Translations under genes and position numbers: made by a program | Notes under the pieces: generated by a model | The model's input: only the letters and a program-made list of their open reading frames with translations | Told to the model about the DNA's origin: nothing | Database searches by the model: none | Part shown: one piece after another, positions 39,669-47,736 of the stretch | How positions within the stretch are numbered: position 1 is the first letter of the stretch | How the letters are laid out: each line of letters begins with the position of its first letter | Assembly: GCA_007859745.1 (NCBI GenBank) | Contig: SMLU01000001.1 | Location: 3,224,001 to 3,288,000, forward strand | Length of the DNA: 64,000 nt | From: Phycisphaerae bacterium RAS1 | GTDB lineage: Bacteria; Planctomycetota; Phycisphaerae; UBA1845; Fen-1342 | Reading direction: 5' to 3'

Positions 39669-40829
39669 ATGAAACCGCCCCCGGATTCCGACGCGGCGTT
39701 CATGGGCCGGGCGCTCACGCTCGCGCGCCGCGGGCTCGGCCGCGTGGAGCCCAATCCGATGGTCGGGTGCGTCATCGTCCGACACGGCCGGATTATCGCG
39801 GAAGGCTGGCACCGCCGTTTCGGCGGGCCGCACGCCGAGGTCGAAGCGCTTCGCGCCTGCCACGAGAATCCGCGCGGCGCGACCGCCTACGTCACGCTGG
39901 AACCCTGCTGCTATTTCGGCAAGACGCCGCCGTGCACGGACGCGCTGCTGGCCGCCGGCATCCGCCGCGTCGTTGCGGCAGCGAAGGACCCGAATCCGCG
40001 CGTCGCCGGCCGGGGTCTGCGCATCCTGCGAAAAGCGGGCGTCGAGGTGCGGTTGGGCGTGCTTGAATCGGAGGCCGTCGCGCTGAACGCGCCCTTCTTC
40101 AAGCTGCTGAAGACCGGCCGGCCCTGGGTGATTCTCAAATGGGGCCAGAGCCTCGACGGCCGCATCGCCACGCGCAGCGGCGACTCCAAGTGGATCACCG
40201 ACGCCGCGATGCGCTCGCACGCCCATCGCGTTCGCGGACGGCTGGATGCGATCATCGTCGGCGTCGGCACGGTTCTTACGGATGATCCACTGCTCACCTG
40301 CCGCGTCGGGCCGGTCCTTCGCACAGCGACGCGCGTCATGCTCGACTCGCGCCTGCGCACGCCGCCATCGGCACAGGTCGTGAGAACGGCCGGTCGTGTG
40401 TCAACCTGGATCTTCTGCGGCGGCTCGGCGCCCGCGCGGCGCCGCAGTCGTCTGGAAAAGGCCGGTTGTCGCGTGACGCCGGTCCGGTCCAAGCGCGGCG
40501 GCCTGTCCCTTCCGGCCGTGCTGGACGCACTGGGACAGGCGGCCATGACGAACGTACTCGTCGAGGGTGGCGGAAAGCTGCTGGGCGAGTTCGTGGACCA
40601 GCGGCTGGCCGACGAGTTCCATGTCTACGTCGCGCCGCGGCTGATCGGCGGGGCCAAAGCCTGCGGCGCGCTGAGCGCCCGCGGGCCGCAGCGCGTCAGC
40701 GAATCCCTTTCGCTTCGCTTCATCGAGAGACCCCGCGCCATCGGCGACGGCTGGTTCTTCCGCGCCGCGCCGCTCCACGCCGCGGCGGCGGAGCGGAAGC
40801 GCGCCGCCGCGGAGTATCGCAACCTATGA
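39669..40829 (+). CDS. ribD: Bifunctional riboflavin biosynthesis protein RibD
   Basis: Deaminates and then reduces the pyrimidine intermediate in riboflavin synthesis. N-terminal deaminase: His55/Glu57 in '[10 protein letters not shown]' and zinc cysteines 80 and 89 in '[19 protein letters not shown]'. C-terminal reductase from about 150: '[26 protein letters not shown]', '[19 protein letters not shown]', '[28 protein letters not shown]' (each split in place). 386 residues, normal length. The stop overlaps the next ATG (ATGA). Confidence 0.95.
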   Translation: MKPPPDSDAAFMGRALTLARRGLGRVEPNPMVGCVIVRHGRIIAEGWHRRFGGPHAEVEALRACHENPRGATAYVTLEPCCYFGKTPPCTDALLAAGIRRVVAAAKDPNPRVAGRGLRILRKAGVEVRLGVLESEAVALNAPFFKLLKTGRPWVILKWGQSLDGRIATRSGDSKWITDAAMRSHAHRVRGRLDAIIVGVGTVLTDDPLLTCRVGPVLRTATRVMLDSRLRTPPSAQVVRTAGRVSTWIFCGGSAPARRRSRLEKAGCRVTPVRSKRGGLSLPAVLDALGQAAMTNVLVEGGGKLLGEFVDQRLADEFHVYVAPRLIGGAKACGALSARGPQRVSESLSLRFIERPRAIGDGWFFRAAPLHAAAAERKRAAAEYRNL

Positions 40830-41149
40830 CCGCGCTCTACCTCACGCTTGCCATCGGCTTCGAAGTCGCGTGGGCCGTGGCGATGAAGCTTTCCGACGGC
40901 CTGCGGCGGCCCGCCCCGACCGTGGTCATGCTGATCGCATACCTCCTCAGCCTGCTGTTCCTGTCGCTGGCGACGCGCCGGCTCGACGTGGGCGTCGGCT
41001 ACGCCATCTGGGCCGGCTCGGGCGCTGCGATCATCGCCGTGATCGGCGCGCTCTATTTCCGCGAGCCGGTGACGGCGCTTAAGGTCGGCTCACTGGCGCT
41101 GATCGTGGCGGGAATCGTCGGGCTGGAGCTGTCCCGCCGGCCGTCATGA
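40826..41149 (+). CDS. Small multidrug resistance (SMR) transporter
   Basis: 107 residues, four membrane helices, essential Glu in helix 1 ('AIGFEVAWAVAMKLSDG'), 'GVGYAIWAGSGAAIIAVIGALYFREPV' as helix 3. 'FEVAWAVAMK' is closer to the SugE/Gdx guanidinium exporters than to EmrE, although 'YAIW' occurs in both. Co-translated with ribD, which is unusual and may be accidental. I saw no guanidine riboswitch upstream. Confidence 0.9.
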   Translation: MTALYLTLAIGFEVAWAVAMKLSDGLRRPAPTVVMLIAYLLSLLFLSLATRRLDVGVGYAIWAGSGAAIIAVIGALYFREPVTALKVGSLALIVAGIVGLELSRRPS

Positions 41150-41172
41150 CCTGAGGCTGTCGAAAAACTCTG

Positions 41173-41235
41173 TCCGAGCCGCGACCGCGAGGGAGCGGAG
41201 CCCGCAAGACCGCTTGCTGACGCGCGCGGCTCAGA
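41173..41235 (+). repeat. Family B inverted-end repeat
   Basis: TCCGAGCCGCGACCGCGAGG at the left, ACGCGCGCGGCTCAGA at the right. The gap 41150-41454 holds this element and, further on, no gene. Confidence 0.85.
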
Positions 41236-41454
41236 TGGGGGCCAAGTTGAGTCGCGGCTGGCTGGCACGGCGCTGCGAATCAGGCTACGATCCGCCTCGC
41301 CTGAGGCACGGTCGGGCCGGTGCAGTGCGTCGGTCGGACAGCGGGTCAGGATCGGAAGGTAGCAGCCCACCCGGTTTGATCCACGTGCATCGAAAACCTG
41401 GCTGGGCCTCGGGCTTTTTTTCTTCCACCGGACCATCCAGACGCTCGCGGATCG

Positions 41455-42975
41455 TCACTTCCGCACGAACTTCACCGGACCGACTTCCATCTCGATCGTT
41501 GCGCACGCCCGGCCGTCGGCGTCAAACTCGAACTTGCAGCGCCGCTGGTTTCCGCCCAGATCGAGCGTCAGCACGTCCTCTTTCGCGCTCACAATCGGCA
41601 GCGGCATGTCGCCGATGCGCAGTTGCAACCGGCCGTCGCGCATGGCCGCATGCAACGTGCCGAAATCCGTGTTCTCGTACTTGCCCGCGTAGGCTTCCGG
41701 CTTGTGCGTCAGCGCGCCGGCCGACGTGAGATCAGCTTCCGGCGCCGCCGCCCGCTGCCGCATCTCCGGCAGCCGCTTCTGCACCTGCTCCCGCAACCCC
41801 GGCAGCAAGTCCTTCTGCTTCTCACCCAGCAGGCGGTCGTAGACGTCGATCGAGACGACCTGGTCGATGAACATCGCCGCCGGCGCGCCCGCGTTTGTCA
41901 CGACGGCGATCCCGATCCGCTGCTCCGGCAGAAACGAAACGTGCGCCCCCGCTCCCACGTAGCCGCCGCCGTGCTGTACATAGGGCCGGTCGCGATACGT
42001 GCCCAGACCCCAGCCCAACCCAAACCCCGTCATTCGGCGGATGCGCCCGTCCGGCTCCATCTCCGCTTGCGGCTTGAGCATCTCCGCCGCCGACTCTGCT
42101 TTCAGGATGCGCTTCCCATCAATCTGTCCGCCCGCCATGTTGAGCCGCAGCCAGCGCGCCAGGTCGCTGACGGAAATGCCCAGCCCGCCGGCGGCGTGCA
42201 TCGTCGCGTCCGATTTGCGCACGGACGCCGGCCGCATTCCCTCTCCGGCGACTTCGTAGGGCAGCGCCACGTCGCTGCGGCGATACATCTCGTCCGCGTA
42301 GCCGGTGGCCGACTTCATCGCCGCCGGCGCGAAGACGACCTGCGCCAGGTAGTCGCGCCACGGCTTGCCGCTGACGGCCTCAATCACGCGGCCGGCAAGC
42401 GTGAAGTGCACATTCGAGTAGCTGGTCTTTCCAGCGACCTCGGCGGTCTTAAGAAAGTGGTAGTAGCGATCCTCCGTGATTTCGCCGGTGTACGCGTCAA
42501 GGAACACGATCGGTTCGGCGTTGATCCCGTGCCGGTGGCACAGCAGATCGCGCACGGTGATCTTCGCGGTCAACTCCGCGTCCGGCAGCTCGAAACGCGG
42601 CAGGTGCTTTTTCACCGGGTCTTCGAGCGCCAGCTTGCCGGCGTCCACCAGCGTGAGCAGCCCCATCGCCGTAAACGGCTTCGTGGAAGACGCGATGTAG
42701 AACGCCGACTCGGGCGTCACCGGGAGCTTCTTTTCGAGATCGCGATAGCCGAACGTATCGAGATAGATGATCTCGTCATTCCTGACGACCGCAACCGCAA
42801 AGCCGGGCACGCAGAATTCGTCCATGCAGCCCAGCCAGCGCTCACGCAGCCCTTCCAGCTCCGCCGGCACCGGACGGCCCCCAGCGGCCTCCGCCGTACG
42901 CTCGCCGGCGAAAGCAGGATGGCAAATCGCGCCCGCGAAAAGCAAGGCCAGCGGCAACGTAGTGCGTCTAATCAT
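41455..42975 (-). CDS. Exported serine hydrolase, class C beta-lactamase fold
   Basis: 506 residues with a signal peptide ('LPLALLFAGAICHPAFAGE'). Penicillin-binding motifs: SxxK in 'YIASSTKPFTAMGLL', YxN in 'KTSYSNVHFTLAGRVIE', and HGG in 'YVQHGGGYVGAG' (KTG equivalent). A C-terminal domain of about 120 residues ('AYAGKYENTDFG', 'GDMPLPIVSAKEDVLTLDLGG') is the DUF3471-like beta-barrel seen on many family members. These usually act as esterases or D-amino-acid peptidases rather than true beta-lactamases. It starts at ATG 42975. Confidence 0.9.
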   Translation of the reverse strand: MIRRTTLPLALLFAGAICHPAFAGERTAEAAGGRPVPAELEGLRERWLGCMDEFCVPGFAVAVVRNDEIIYLDTFGYRDLEKKLPVTPESAFYIASSTKPFTAMGLLTLVDAGKLALEDPVKKHLPRFELPDAELTAKITVRDLLCHRHGINAEPIVFLDAYTGEITEDRYYHFLKTAEVAGKTSYSNVHFTLAGRVIEAVSGKPWRDYLAQVVFAPAAMKSATGYADEMYRRSDVALPYEVAGEGMRPASVRKSDATMHAAGGLGISVSDLARWLRLNMAGGQIDGKRILKAESAAEMLKPQAEMEPDGRIRRMTGFGLGWGLGTYRDRPYVQHGGGYVGAGAHVSFLPEQRIGIAVVTNAGAPAAMFIDQVVSIDVYDRLLGEKQKDLLPGLREQVQKRLPEMRQRAAAPEADLTSAGALTHKPEAYAGKYENTDFGTLHAAMRDGRLQLRIGDMPLPIVSAKEDVLTLDLGGNQRRCKFEFDADGRACATIEMEVGPVKFVRK

Positions 42976-43033
42976 GATCCATCACTCCAACAAGGGTCCG
43001 TGGCTCTCGTACCGCCCCCGGTCGGCCTGCGTT

Positions 43034-43066
43034 GTCCGAACCCGCCGCGCCAAGCGGCGGGGTGAC
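43034..43066 (+). repeat. Family A palindromic repeat, single copy
   Basis: TCCGAACCCGCCGCG then CCAAGCGGCGGGGTGACG, 58 bases upstream of the hydrolase start. Confidence 0.85.
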
Positions 43067-43263
43067 GTCCGCGAGCGGCTCGCACCGCCTCACGACCCGC
43101 GCGCACATCGCCACGGGATTCGGCCGAACGCGCGGACTATTCGCAAAAGGTAGGGTGGGCAATGCCCACCATTTCCATGATCCCGGCCTTCTGGATCGAC
43201 CGGCCGGAGATCCCCACGAGGGCTGGTGCGAGAATCCCCTCTCGCGTCCCGTCCGCCGGGTGC

Positions 43264-43401
43264 CATGCCGACGGCCTTTGCGTCGGCATGCCCGCCGCGC
43301 GACCCGACAGCAGGGCGTGGGTCAGGTGCAGGCCCGTAGGGCAGGTGAAGCCGCCCCGCGAGCGTTCGATTTCAGAACATCCTCGCGCGGCTTCACCTGC
43401 C
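43264..43401. repeat. Hairpins in the gap before the methyltransferase remnant
   Basis: ATGCCGACG/CGTCGGCAT (43264-43288), then GGCAGGTGAAGCCGC (43340-43354) mirrored by GCGGCTTCACCTGCC (43387-43401). The rest of 43067-43518 contains TAGGGTGGGCAATGCCCACC and no gene. Confidence 0.7.
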
Positions 43402-43518
43402 GCCGGCCGTGACCCGCAGCCACGCCAGCGAGCGGACGGCCGCGTTCGGTTTCGTTGAACACCGGGAGGATTCGGAGCCGGTTTGCCGCCGCGCGCGGGT
43501 TTTCATAAACTGCACGCC

Positions 43519-43890
43519 ATGGTGCGCAAGCGTTCCTCGAAGAATTCCGGTGTCGCGCAACGCGCGCCCGCCACGGCAGCCCGCGCGACAAGCCGCCCGT
43601 CGGCCCTGCTCGATATGCGCGTCATCTACTGCGGCGACAACCTGGAGCTGTTGGCGAATCTGCCGGACAAGTGCATTGACGTGTTCTACATCGACCCGCC
43701 GTTCAACAGCAACTGCAACTACGAGATCTTCTGGGGCCAGACGAAGGAGAAGCGTGCGTTCGGGGACCACCACACCAGCACGCAGGCGTACATCGACCAC
43801 ATGCGGCCGCGCTGCGAGCAACTCGCCCGCGTCTTCAAGCCGACGGGGAGTTTTTGCTACCACTGCGACTGGCGGGCGGGTTGCGTGTGA
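43519..43890 (+). pseudogene. DNA methyltransferase, N-terminal fragment
   Basis: Frame starts '[16 protein letters not shown]' and gives a clear N6/N4 amino-methyltransferase start: '[32 protein letters not shown]' (catalytic DPPF, binding site preceding), '[25 protein letters not shown]'. Intact relatives run 350-450 residues, but this one ends four residues after 'CDW' ('RAGCV'), so the C-terminal two-thirds is missing. Six bases later the next methyltransferase begins. An internal deletion is the simplest reading. Confidence 0.75.
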
Positions 43891-43896
43891 AATACC

Positions 43897-44434
43897 ATGC
43901 CGCCTGACAGTCGGAACGCCGCACGGGAGGTGCTGTATCGCCGGTGGAACTACGAGACGAAAAGCCACGCCGTATCTGGCAACCAAGCTGGGGGCCGCGT
44001 ATCACGGGGACAGCCTCGACGTGCTGGCGATGGTGCTCGAGCCGCAATCGGTTGACCTCATTATGACCAGTCCCCCTTTCGGGCTGGTCCGCAAGAAGGA
44101 CTACGGCAACCGCGACGCCGACAAGTACGTGAAGTGGTTCAAGGCGTTCGGCGATCTGTTCCAGAAGCTCCTCAAGCCGCAGGGTTCGCTCGTTATTGAC
44201 ATCGGCGGGGCGTGGATTCCCGGCCAGCCCACGCGCAGCCTGTACCATTACGAGCTGCTCATCATGCTCTGCCGCGAGTGCGGCTTCCACCTCGCGCAAG
44301 ATTTCTTCTGGTGGAACCCTGCCAAGTTGCCGACGCCCGCCGAGTGGGTGAACATACGCCGCATTCGCGTCAAGGACGCGATCAACTGCGTCTGGTGGCT
44401 GTCGCCGACACCACGTGGGCGCATGGCCGCTTGA
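43897..44434 (+). pseudogene. Second DNA methyltransferase, frameshifted and lacking its 3' end
   Basis: From ATG 43897 the frame reads '[22 protein letters not shown]', then breaks at an AAAA run (43960-43963). Removing one A would continue it as '[23 protein letters not shown]' and '[20 protein letters not shown]', an N4-cytosine-type methyltransferase with motif SPPF. It continues to '[13 protein letters not shown]' and stops after six foreign residues, where relatives have 150 or more still to go. So there is one frameshift plus a 3' truncation, directly upstream of the PLD gene. Confidence 0.75.
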
Positions 44435-44445
44435 AGGGTCTCCCG

Positions 44446-45297
44446 ATGGTTGAGCTTCTGCGTTCTCCCTGGAATGCCAGGTTCGAGGATGTAATCAGGT
44501 CAGCAACCAAGTCTCTGGTGCTGTGTTCACCTTATGTTGGACACGGCCCATGTGATCGAGTTCGCCGCTCCATCTGTGACAAGTTACCAGGGCCATTCCA
44601 ACTGACCATTCTAACAGACCTGTCGCGAGATAACATGCTCTCTGGGGCTACCGACGCCGCTGCAATTGCTCGGCTGGTTCAAAGTGTGCGTGGCACAATC
44701 GTTCGATTCCTACCGAGTCTGCACGCCAAGGTCTACGTAGCGGATGAGAAGCTTGCGGTCGTTACATCAGCGAATCTCACGGATGGCGGACTCTTTCGCA
44801 ATCTAGAGTACGGCGTATTGTTTTCAGATGCCGCCACTGTTCAGGCTGTTCGCGACGACGTACTCCAGTTTGCCTCTCTCGGATCGCCTATTCTCGAGAA
44901 TCAGCTTCTCAGTTTTGCGACGGTCGTCGAAGAGCTCCGTGAGATGCGTTCGGCTGCGGAACGCCAGGCGAGGTCTCGCATCCGCCGCGAGTTTGACCGA
45001 CGGCTTCGAGAGGTTGACGACGACGTACTGCGCGCCCGCGCTGCGGGACGGACGGATCATGCTATTTTCGCGGACACTATTCTGTTCCTGCTCCGGCGTG
45101 GCCTCATGAGAACGATTGAACTTCACGCCGCGATAAAGCGCATCCATCCTGACCTTTGTGACGACACGGTAGATCGTGTCATCGATGGTCGGCACTTTGG
45201 GAAAAAGTGGAAGCACGGCGTCCGAACCGCTCAAGTATTTCTGCGGCGCAAAGGTATGATTAAGCTCATCGGGAAGGAGTGGCATCTCCATGTATAG
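44446..45297 (+). CDS. PLD-family (HKD) nuclease-like protein
   Basis: 283 residues. One HKD motif: 'LPSLHAKVYVADEKLAVVTSANLTDGGLFRNLEYGV' (H-x-K-x4-D with following Ser/Asn), the arrangement in PLD nucleases such as Nuc/BfiI, which form their active site by dimerising. The N-terminus ('MVELLRSPWNARFEDVIRSATKSLVLCSPYVG') is typical. The last 120 residues are helical, Arg-rich and may bind DNA. Base composition drops sharply (44581-44640 is about half G+C, against a much richer flank), a sign of transfer. Probably a restriction or phage-defence effector; not proven. Confidence 0.82.
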   Translation: MVELLRSPWNARFEDVIRSATKSLVLCSPYVGHGPCDRVRRSICDKLPGPFQLTILTDLSRDNMLSGATDAAAIARLVQSVRGTIVRFLPSLHAKVYVADEKLAVVTSANLTDGGLFRNLEYGVLFSDAATVQAVRDDVLQFASLGSPILENQLLSFATVVEELREMRSAAERQARSRIRREFDRRLREVDDDVLRARAAGRTDHAIFADTILFLLRRGLMRTIELHAAIKRIHPDLCDDTVDRVIDGRHFGKKWKHGVRTAQVFLRRKGMIKLIGKEWHLHV

Positions 45298-45469
45298 CGA
45301 CATGATTAAGGAAGCGACCGGCTGCGGCGACGCTGAGGCGGAGCTAATCGAAGACATGATGAGAGATGTTGTCTTCCATTCCAACCTTGACTGGAAGACG
45401 AAGGAGGAACTTGCAATTGCGGCTCGCCTTGCCCAAGCGACTCTGCACTTCCAAGACAGCAGACGGTAA
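45290..45469 (+). CDS. Small acidic protein paired with the PLD nuclease, 59 aa
   Basis: ATG at 45290 overlaps the end of the PLD gene by 8 bases; AAGGAG lies about 10 bases upstream. Sequence starts 'MYSDMIKEATGCGDAEAELIEDMMRD', then 'VVFHSNLDWKTKEELAIAARLA' (separate segment), helical throughout. I have a memory of similar short proteins next to PLD genes, function unknown; an antitoxin-like or adaptor role is a guess. Confidence 0.7.
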   Translation: MYSDMIKEATGCGDAEAELIEDMMRDVVFHSNLDWKTKEELAIAARLAQATLHFQDSRR

Positions 45470-45471
45470 CG

Positions 45472-46236
45472 CCGCAGCTGCTGAACCTGTCCGGCCTAAC
45501 CGCTCTTCTCGGCTACGATCCCAGCTTGCAGATGTTCGCTGGCTTTGACATCCAGAGGCACCGAGTCTTTACGCCCGGCTCCACGTCCGCACAGATCGAC
45601 ATCCGGATAGTTCAAGCGGCGCTTCAGGCGGGGCTCGCATTCGACCGCAAGGAGAACGACGAAATCGCCGTCGGTGTTCGGCCCGACCAGCTCTTGGCGT
45701 ACATCAACAACGCGAGAATGCTGCATACGCTCGGGGCGGACGGCAAGACGTTCAGGCTGCTGGCAAAGGCGACCGCCCCGGAGCCGGTTCTCGTCGCGGA
45801 CTTGTCGAGACTGAGCGCCGAACGCAGGCGCATCGTCGAAACGGTGAGCCGCTTGTCTCGAGCGGCGAACTTCCGCGATCAAGTCCTGACCGCCTACGGC
45901 CATCGCTGCGCCGTAACACGGATGCAACTGAAACTCGTGGAAGCGGCGCATATCCTGCCCGTGGTCGCGGAGAAGAGCCCGGATCACGTCACCAACGGGC
46001 TTGCGCTGTCATCCACATATCACCGGGCGTTCGACACCGGCCTGATCTACCTGAACGATTCGTACGAGATGTGCGTGAGCGCGCCGCGGCGAAACCTGAT
46101 TGTGGAGTCGGAATTGGACGGCGGCTTGGCGGATTTCGAGAAACCGCTCGGAAAGATTCACCTTCCGCCCGACAAGGCACAGTGGCCAAACCTTGAACTT
46201 ATTCGCAAGGCGAACAAGTTGCGCATGGTGGGCTGA
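45472..46236 (+). pseudogene. HNH restriction endonuclease, 5'-truncated
   Basis: The frame is open from just after the small PLD partner and reads 'LLNLSGLTALLGYDPSLQMF', then 'GFDIQRHRVFTPGSTSAQIDIRIV'. The HNH domain is complete ('YGHRCAVTRMQLKLVEAAHILP', 'NGLALSSTYHRAFDTGLIYL'). Relatives begin with about 130 further residues, which are absent, and there is no start codon before ATG 45526. So the gene is probably a remnant, though a shorter product from 45526 could be made. It likely was the nuclease partner of the truncated methyltransferase upstream. Confidence 0.7.
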
Positions 46237-46341
46237 GTGCGGGCTGTGAGTAGGTCCTCAGTCCTCCGCGAGCTCGTATTCCAAAGGAAACGCCCCTTGA
46301 GGAAACGCTCGCAGAGCCATGCTGCCGTCGCGAACCTCGGT

Positions 46342-46500
46342 CTAGAAGACCGTGTCGTGATCACGATCGGTCGCCATCAGTTCATCAAAGCACGCGTCCA
46401 AGACATCGTCGATGTCACTGAAAGGCCCACCGATCACTCGGGCCGAGAGCCCGGGGTCGAGGCTCATCGCGTACATGCCATCAGTTGTTGGAACAGACAT
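46342..46500 (-). CDS. Possible small protein, 52 aa
   Basis: ATG at 46500 has AGGAGA 7 bases upstream. A promoter-like TTGCTG-18-TACAAT lies about 46526-46555 on the same strand. The peptide 'MSVPTTDGMYAMSLDPGLSA' continues acidic and Asp-rich. No family recognised. Confidence 0.45.
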   Translation of the reverse strand: MSVPTTDGMYAMSLDPGLSARVIGGPFSDIDDVLDACFDELMATDRDHDTVF

Positions 46501-46665
46501 GAGCGGTCTCCTGAGGCCATTGTAGCCCCACCGCGCACCAAGCAGCAACGCTGAACCTGATCTGCGTTGGACGGTCGCCGAGCTCACGGAAATTCCGCCG
46601 TTCCAATTCGAGAACCGGGCCGTCATCACTCGGCGGGACGCGCACGCCCAGCCCATCCGACGGTT

Positions 46666-47505
46666 TCACCGCAGAATCACCCATTTCCCCTCCAGCTTGC
46701 TCACAAACAGGCTGTAATACGCCCGCTCGTTCTTGTCATTGGCGTTCTCGCGCAGGATCGCGTCCCAGCGCTTGTCGATGCACTGCACCATCGTCCCGCG
46801 GGCGGCGAGGCGCAGGTCGAACTGCTCCTTGTCCAGCGACGGAAAGCCCCACCACGACTGCTGCGAGTCCATCCGCGTCACCTCGCGCACCATCTGCCGC
46901 CGCTCGTCGGACGAAGTCTGGAAGGCCCGGGCGACCTCTTCCAGCCGGATTTTCTGAAGCTGGATGTACAGTTCCGCATCACCGCCGGCCAGCGAGCCGC
47001 GCAGCGCTTCGAGCATCTCGTAGATCTCGTTTTTCACCGTGTCGTCGATCTTGATCTTCGGCGCCTGCTGGAAGACGCACGAGCCGAACATCTGCCCCAT
47101 GTCGCGGAACTGCACGATCTTGAGCGGGTATTCCATCGGCTGGTAGTCATCGCGGCTCTTGCGCTCGTCGCGAATGGGCCATTCGACTTTCATCAGCTCC
47201 GTGCCGTCCGGGCCGCCGATGGTGGCTTTCTGCGGATAAGAGGAAATCTTCGCCCACGCTTTTTCGGAAGTCGGCGAGAAGGTTTCCTTCTGCCCGTTTC
47301 GGCCGGTCTGCGATTGCGAGGGGGTCGGGCCGGGTTTGACCACCATTGCCAGTTCATTGGGGCCGTCGAGCAGGTATTGGTTGACTGGCGCGGCGTAGTT
47401 CTGCCCATGATCCGGGCCGCGCAGGACGATCGGAATGTCGTTGATGTAGAACTCGGCGTCGATGCCGGAGGTCTGAGCTTCGAGGACGTAAAAGGTCTTT
47501 GTCAC
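46666..47505 (-). CDS. Hypothetical protein of the VgrG effector module, 279 aa
   Basis: Starts 'MTKTFYVLEAQTSGIDAEFYINDIPIVL', then 'NQYLLDGPNELAMVVKPGPTP', a beta-sandwich-like N-terminal domain (residues 1-150) that I have seen beside type VI effectors. The C-terminal half is helical and ends with 'ERAYYSLFVSKLEGKWVILR'. No signal peptide. Last gene of the module, downstream of the giant protein. Candidate partner, chaperone or immunity protein by position only. Confidence 0.7.
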   Translation of the reverse strand: MTKTFYVLEAQTSGIDAEFYINDIPIVLRGPDHGQNYAAPVNQYLLDGPNELAMVVKPGPTPSQSQTGRNGQKETFSPTSEKAWAKISSYPQKATIGGPDGTELMKVEWPIRDERKSRDDYQPMEYPLKIVQFRDMGQMFGSCVFQQAPKIKIDDTVKNEIYEMLEALRGSLAGGDAELYIQLQKIRLEEVARAFQTSSDERRQMVREVTRMDSQQSWWGFPSLDKEQFDLRLAARGTMVQCIDKRWDAILRENANDKNERAYYSLFVSKLEGKWVILR

Positions 47506-47579
47506 GTCAATCTCCGGCTATGTCCGATCGCGCTGTCCGATCGCAATGTAGCCCGGCCGCCCTCGGCCGGCCTGATCGC

Positions 47580-47735
47580 GAAGTAGCCCGGCCGGGGGCG
47601 GCCGGACTACACGCGCTCCCGGCCGAGGGCGGCCGGACTACACGCGCTCCCGGCCGAGGGCGGCCGGACTACACGCGCTCCCGGCCGGGGGCGGCCGGAC
47701 TACACGCGCTCCCGGCCGGGGGCGGCCGGGCTACA
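47580..47735 (-). repeat. 31-bp tandem array, about four units
   Basis: ACTACACGCGCTCCCGGCCG followed by (A/G)GGGCGGCCGG repeats every 31 bases (starts of ACGCG at 47611, 47642, 47673 and 47704). It abuts the 3' end of the giant gene. The gap 47506-47736 holds only this. Confidence 0.9.
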
Positions 47736-47736
47736 T

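Noticed and set aside
39186-40226. 346-aa minus-strand frame opposite the acidic protein and ribD
   Set aside because: Antisense to RibD motifs; its Arg/His-rich part is just the complement of the Asp/Glu codons.
41455-42975. True class C beta-lactamase
   Set aside because: SxxK, YxN and HGG are present, but the long C-terminal barrel and overall pattern fit the broader esterase/peptidase family, so resistance should not be assumed.
47580-47735. CRISPR array
   Set aside because: The 31-base units are contiguous with no spacers, and there are no cas genes in the window. The same holds for the 17-bp array at 28668 and the 30-bp array at 15341.
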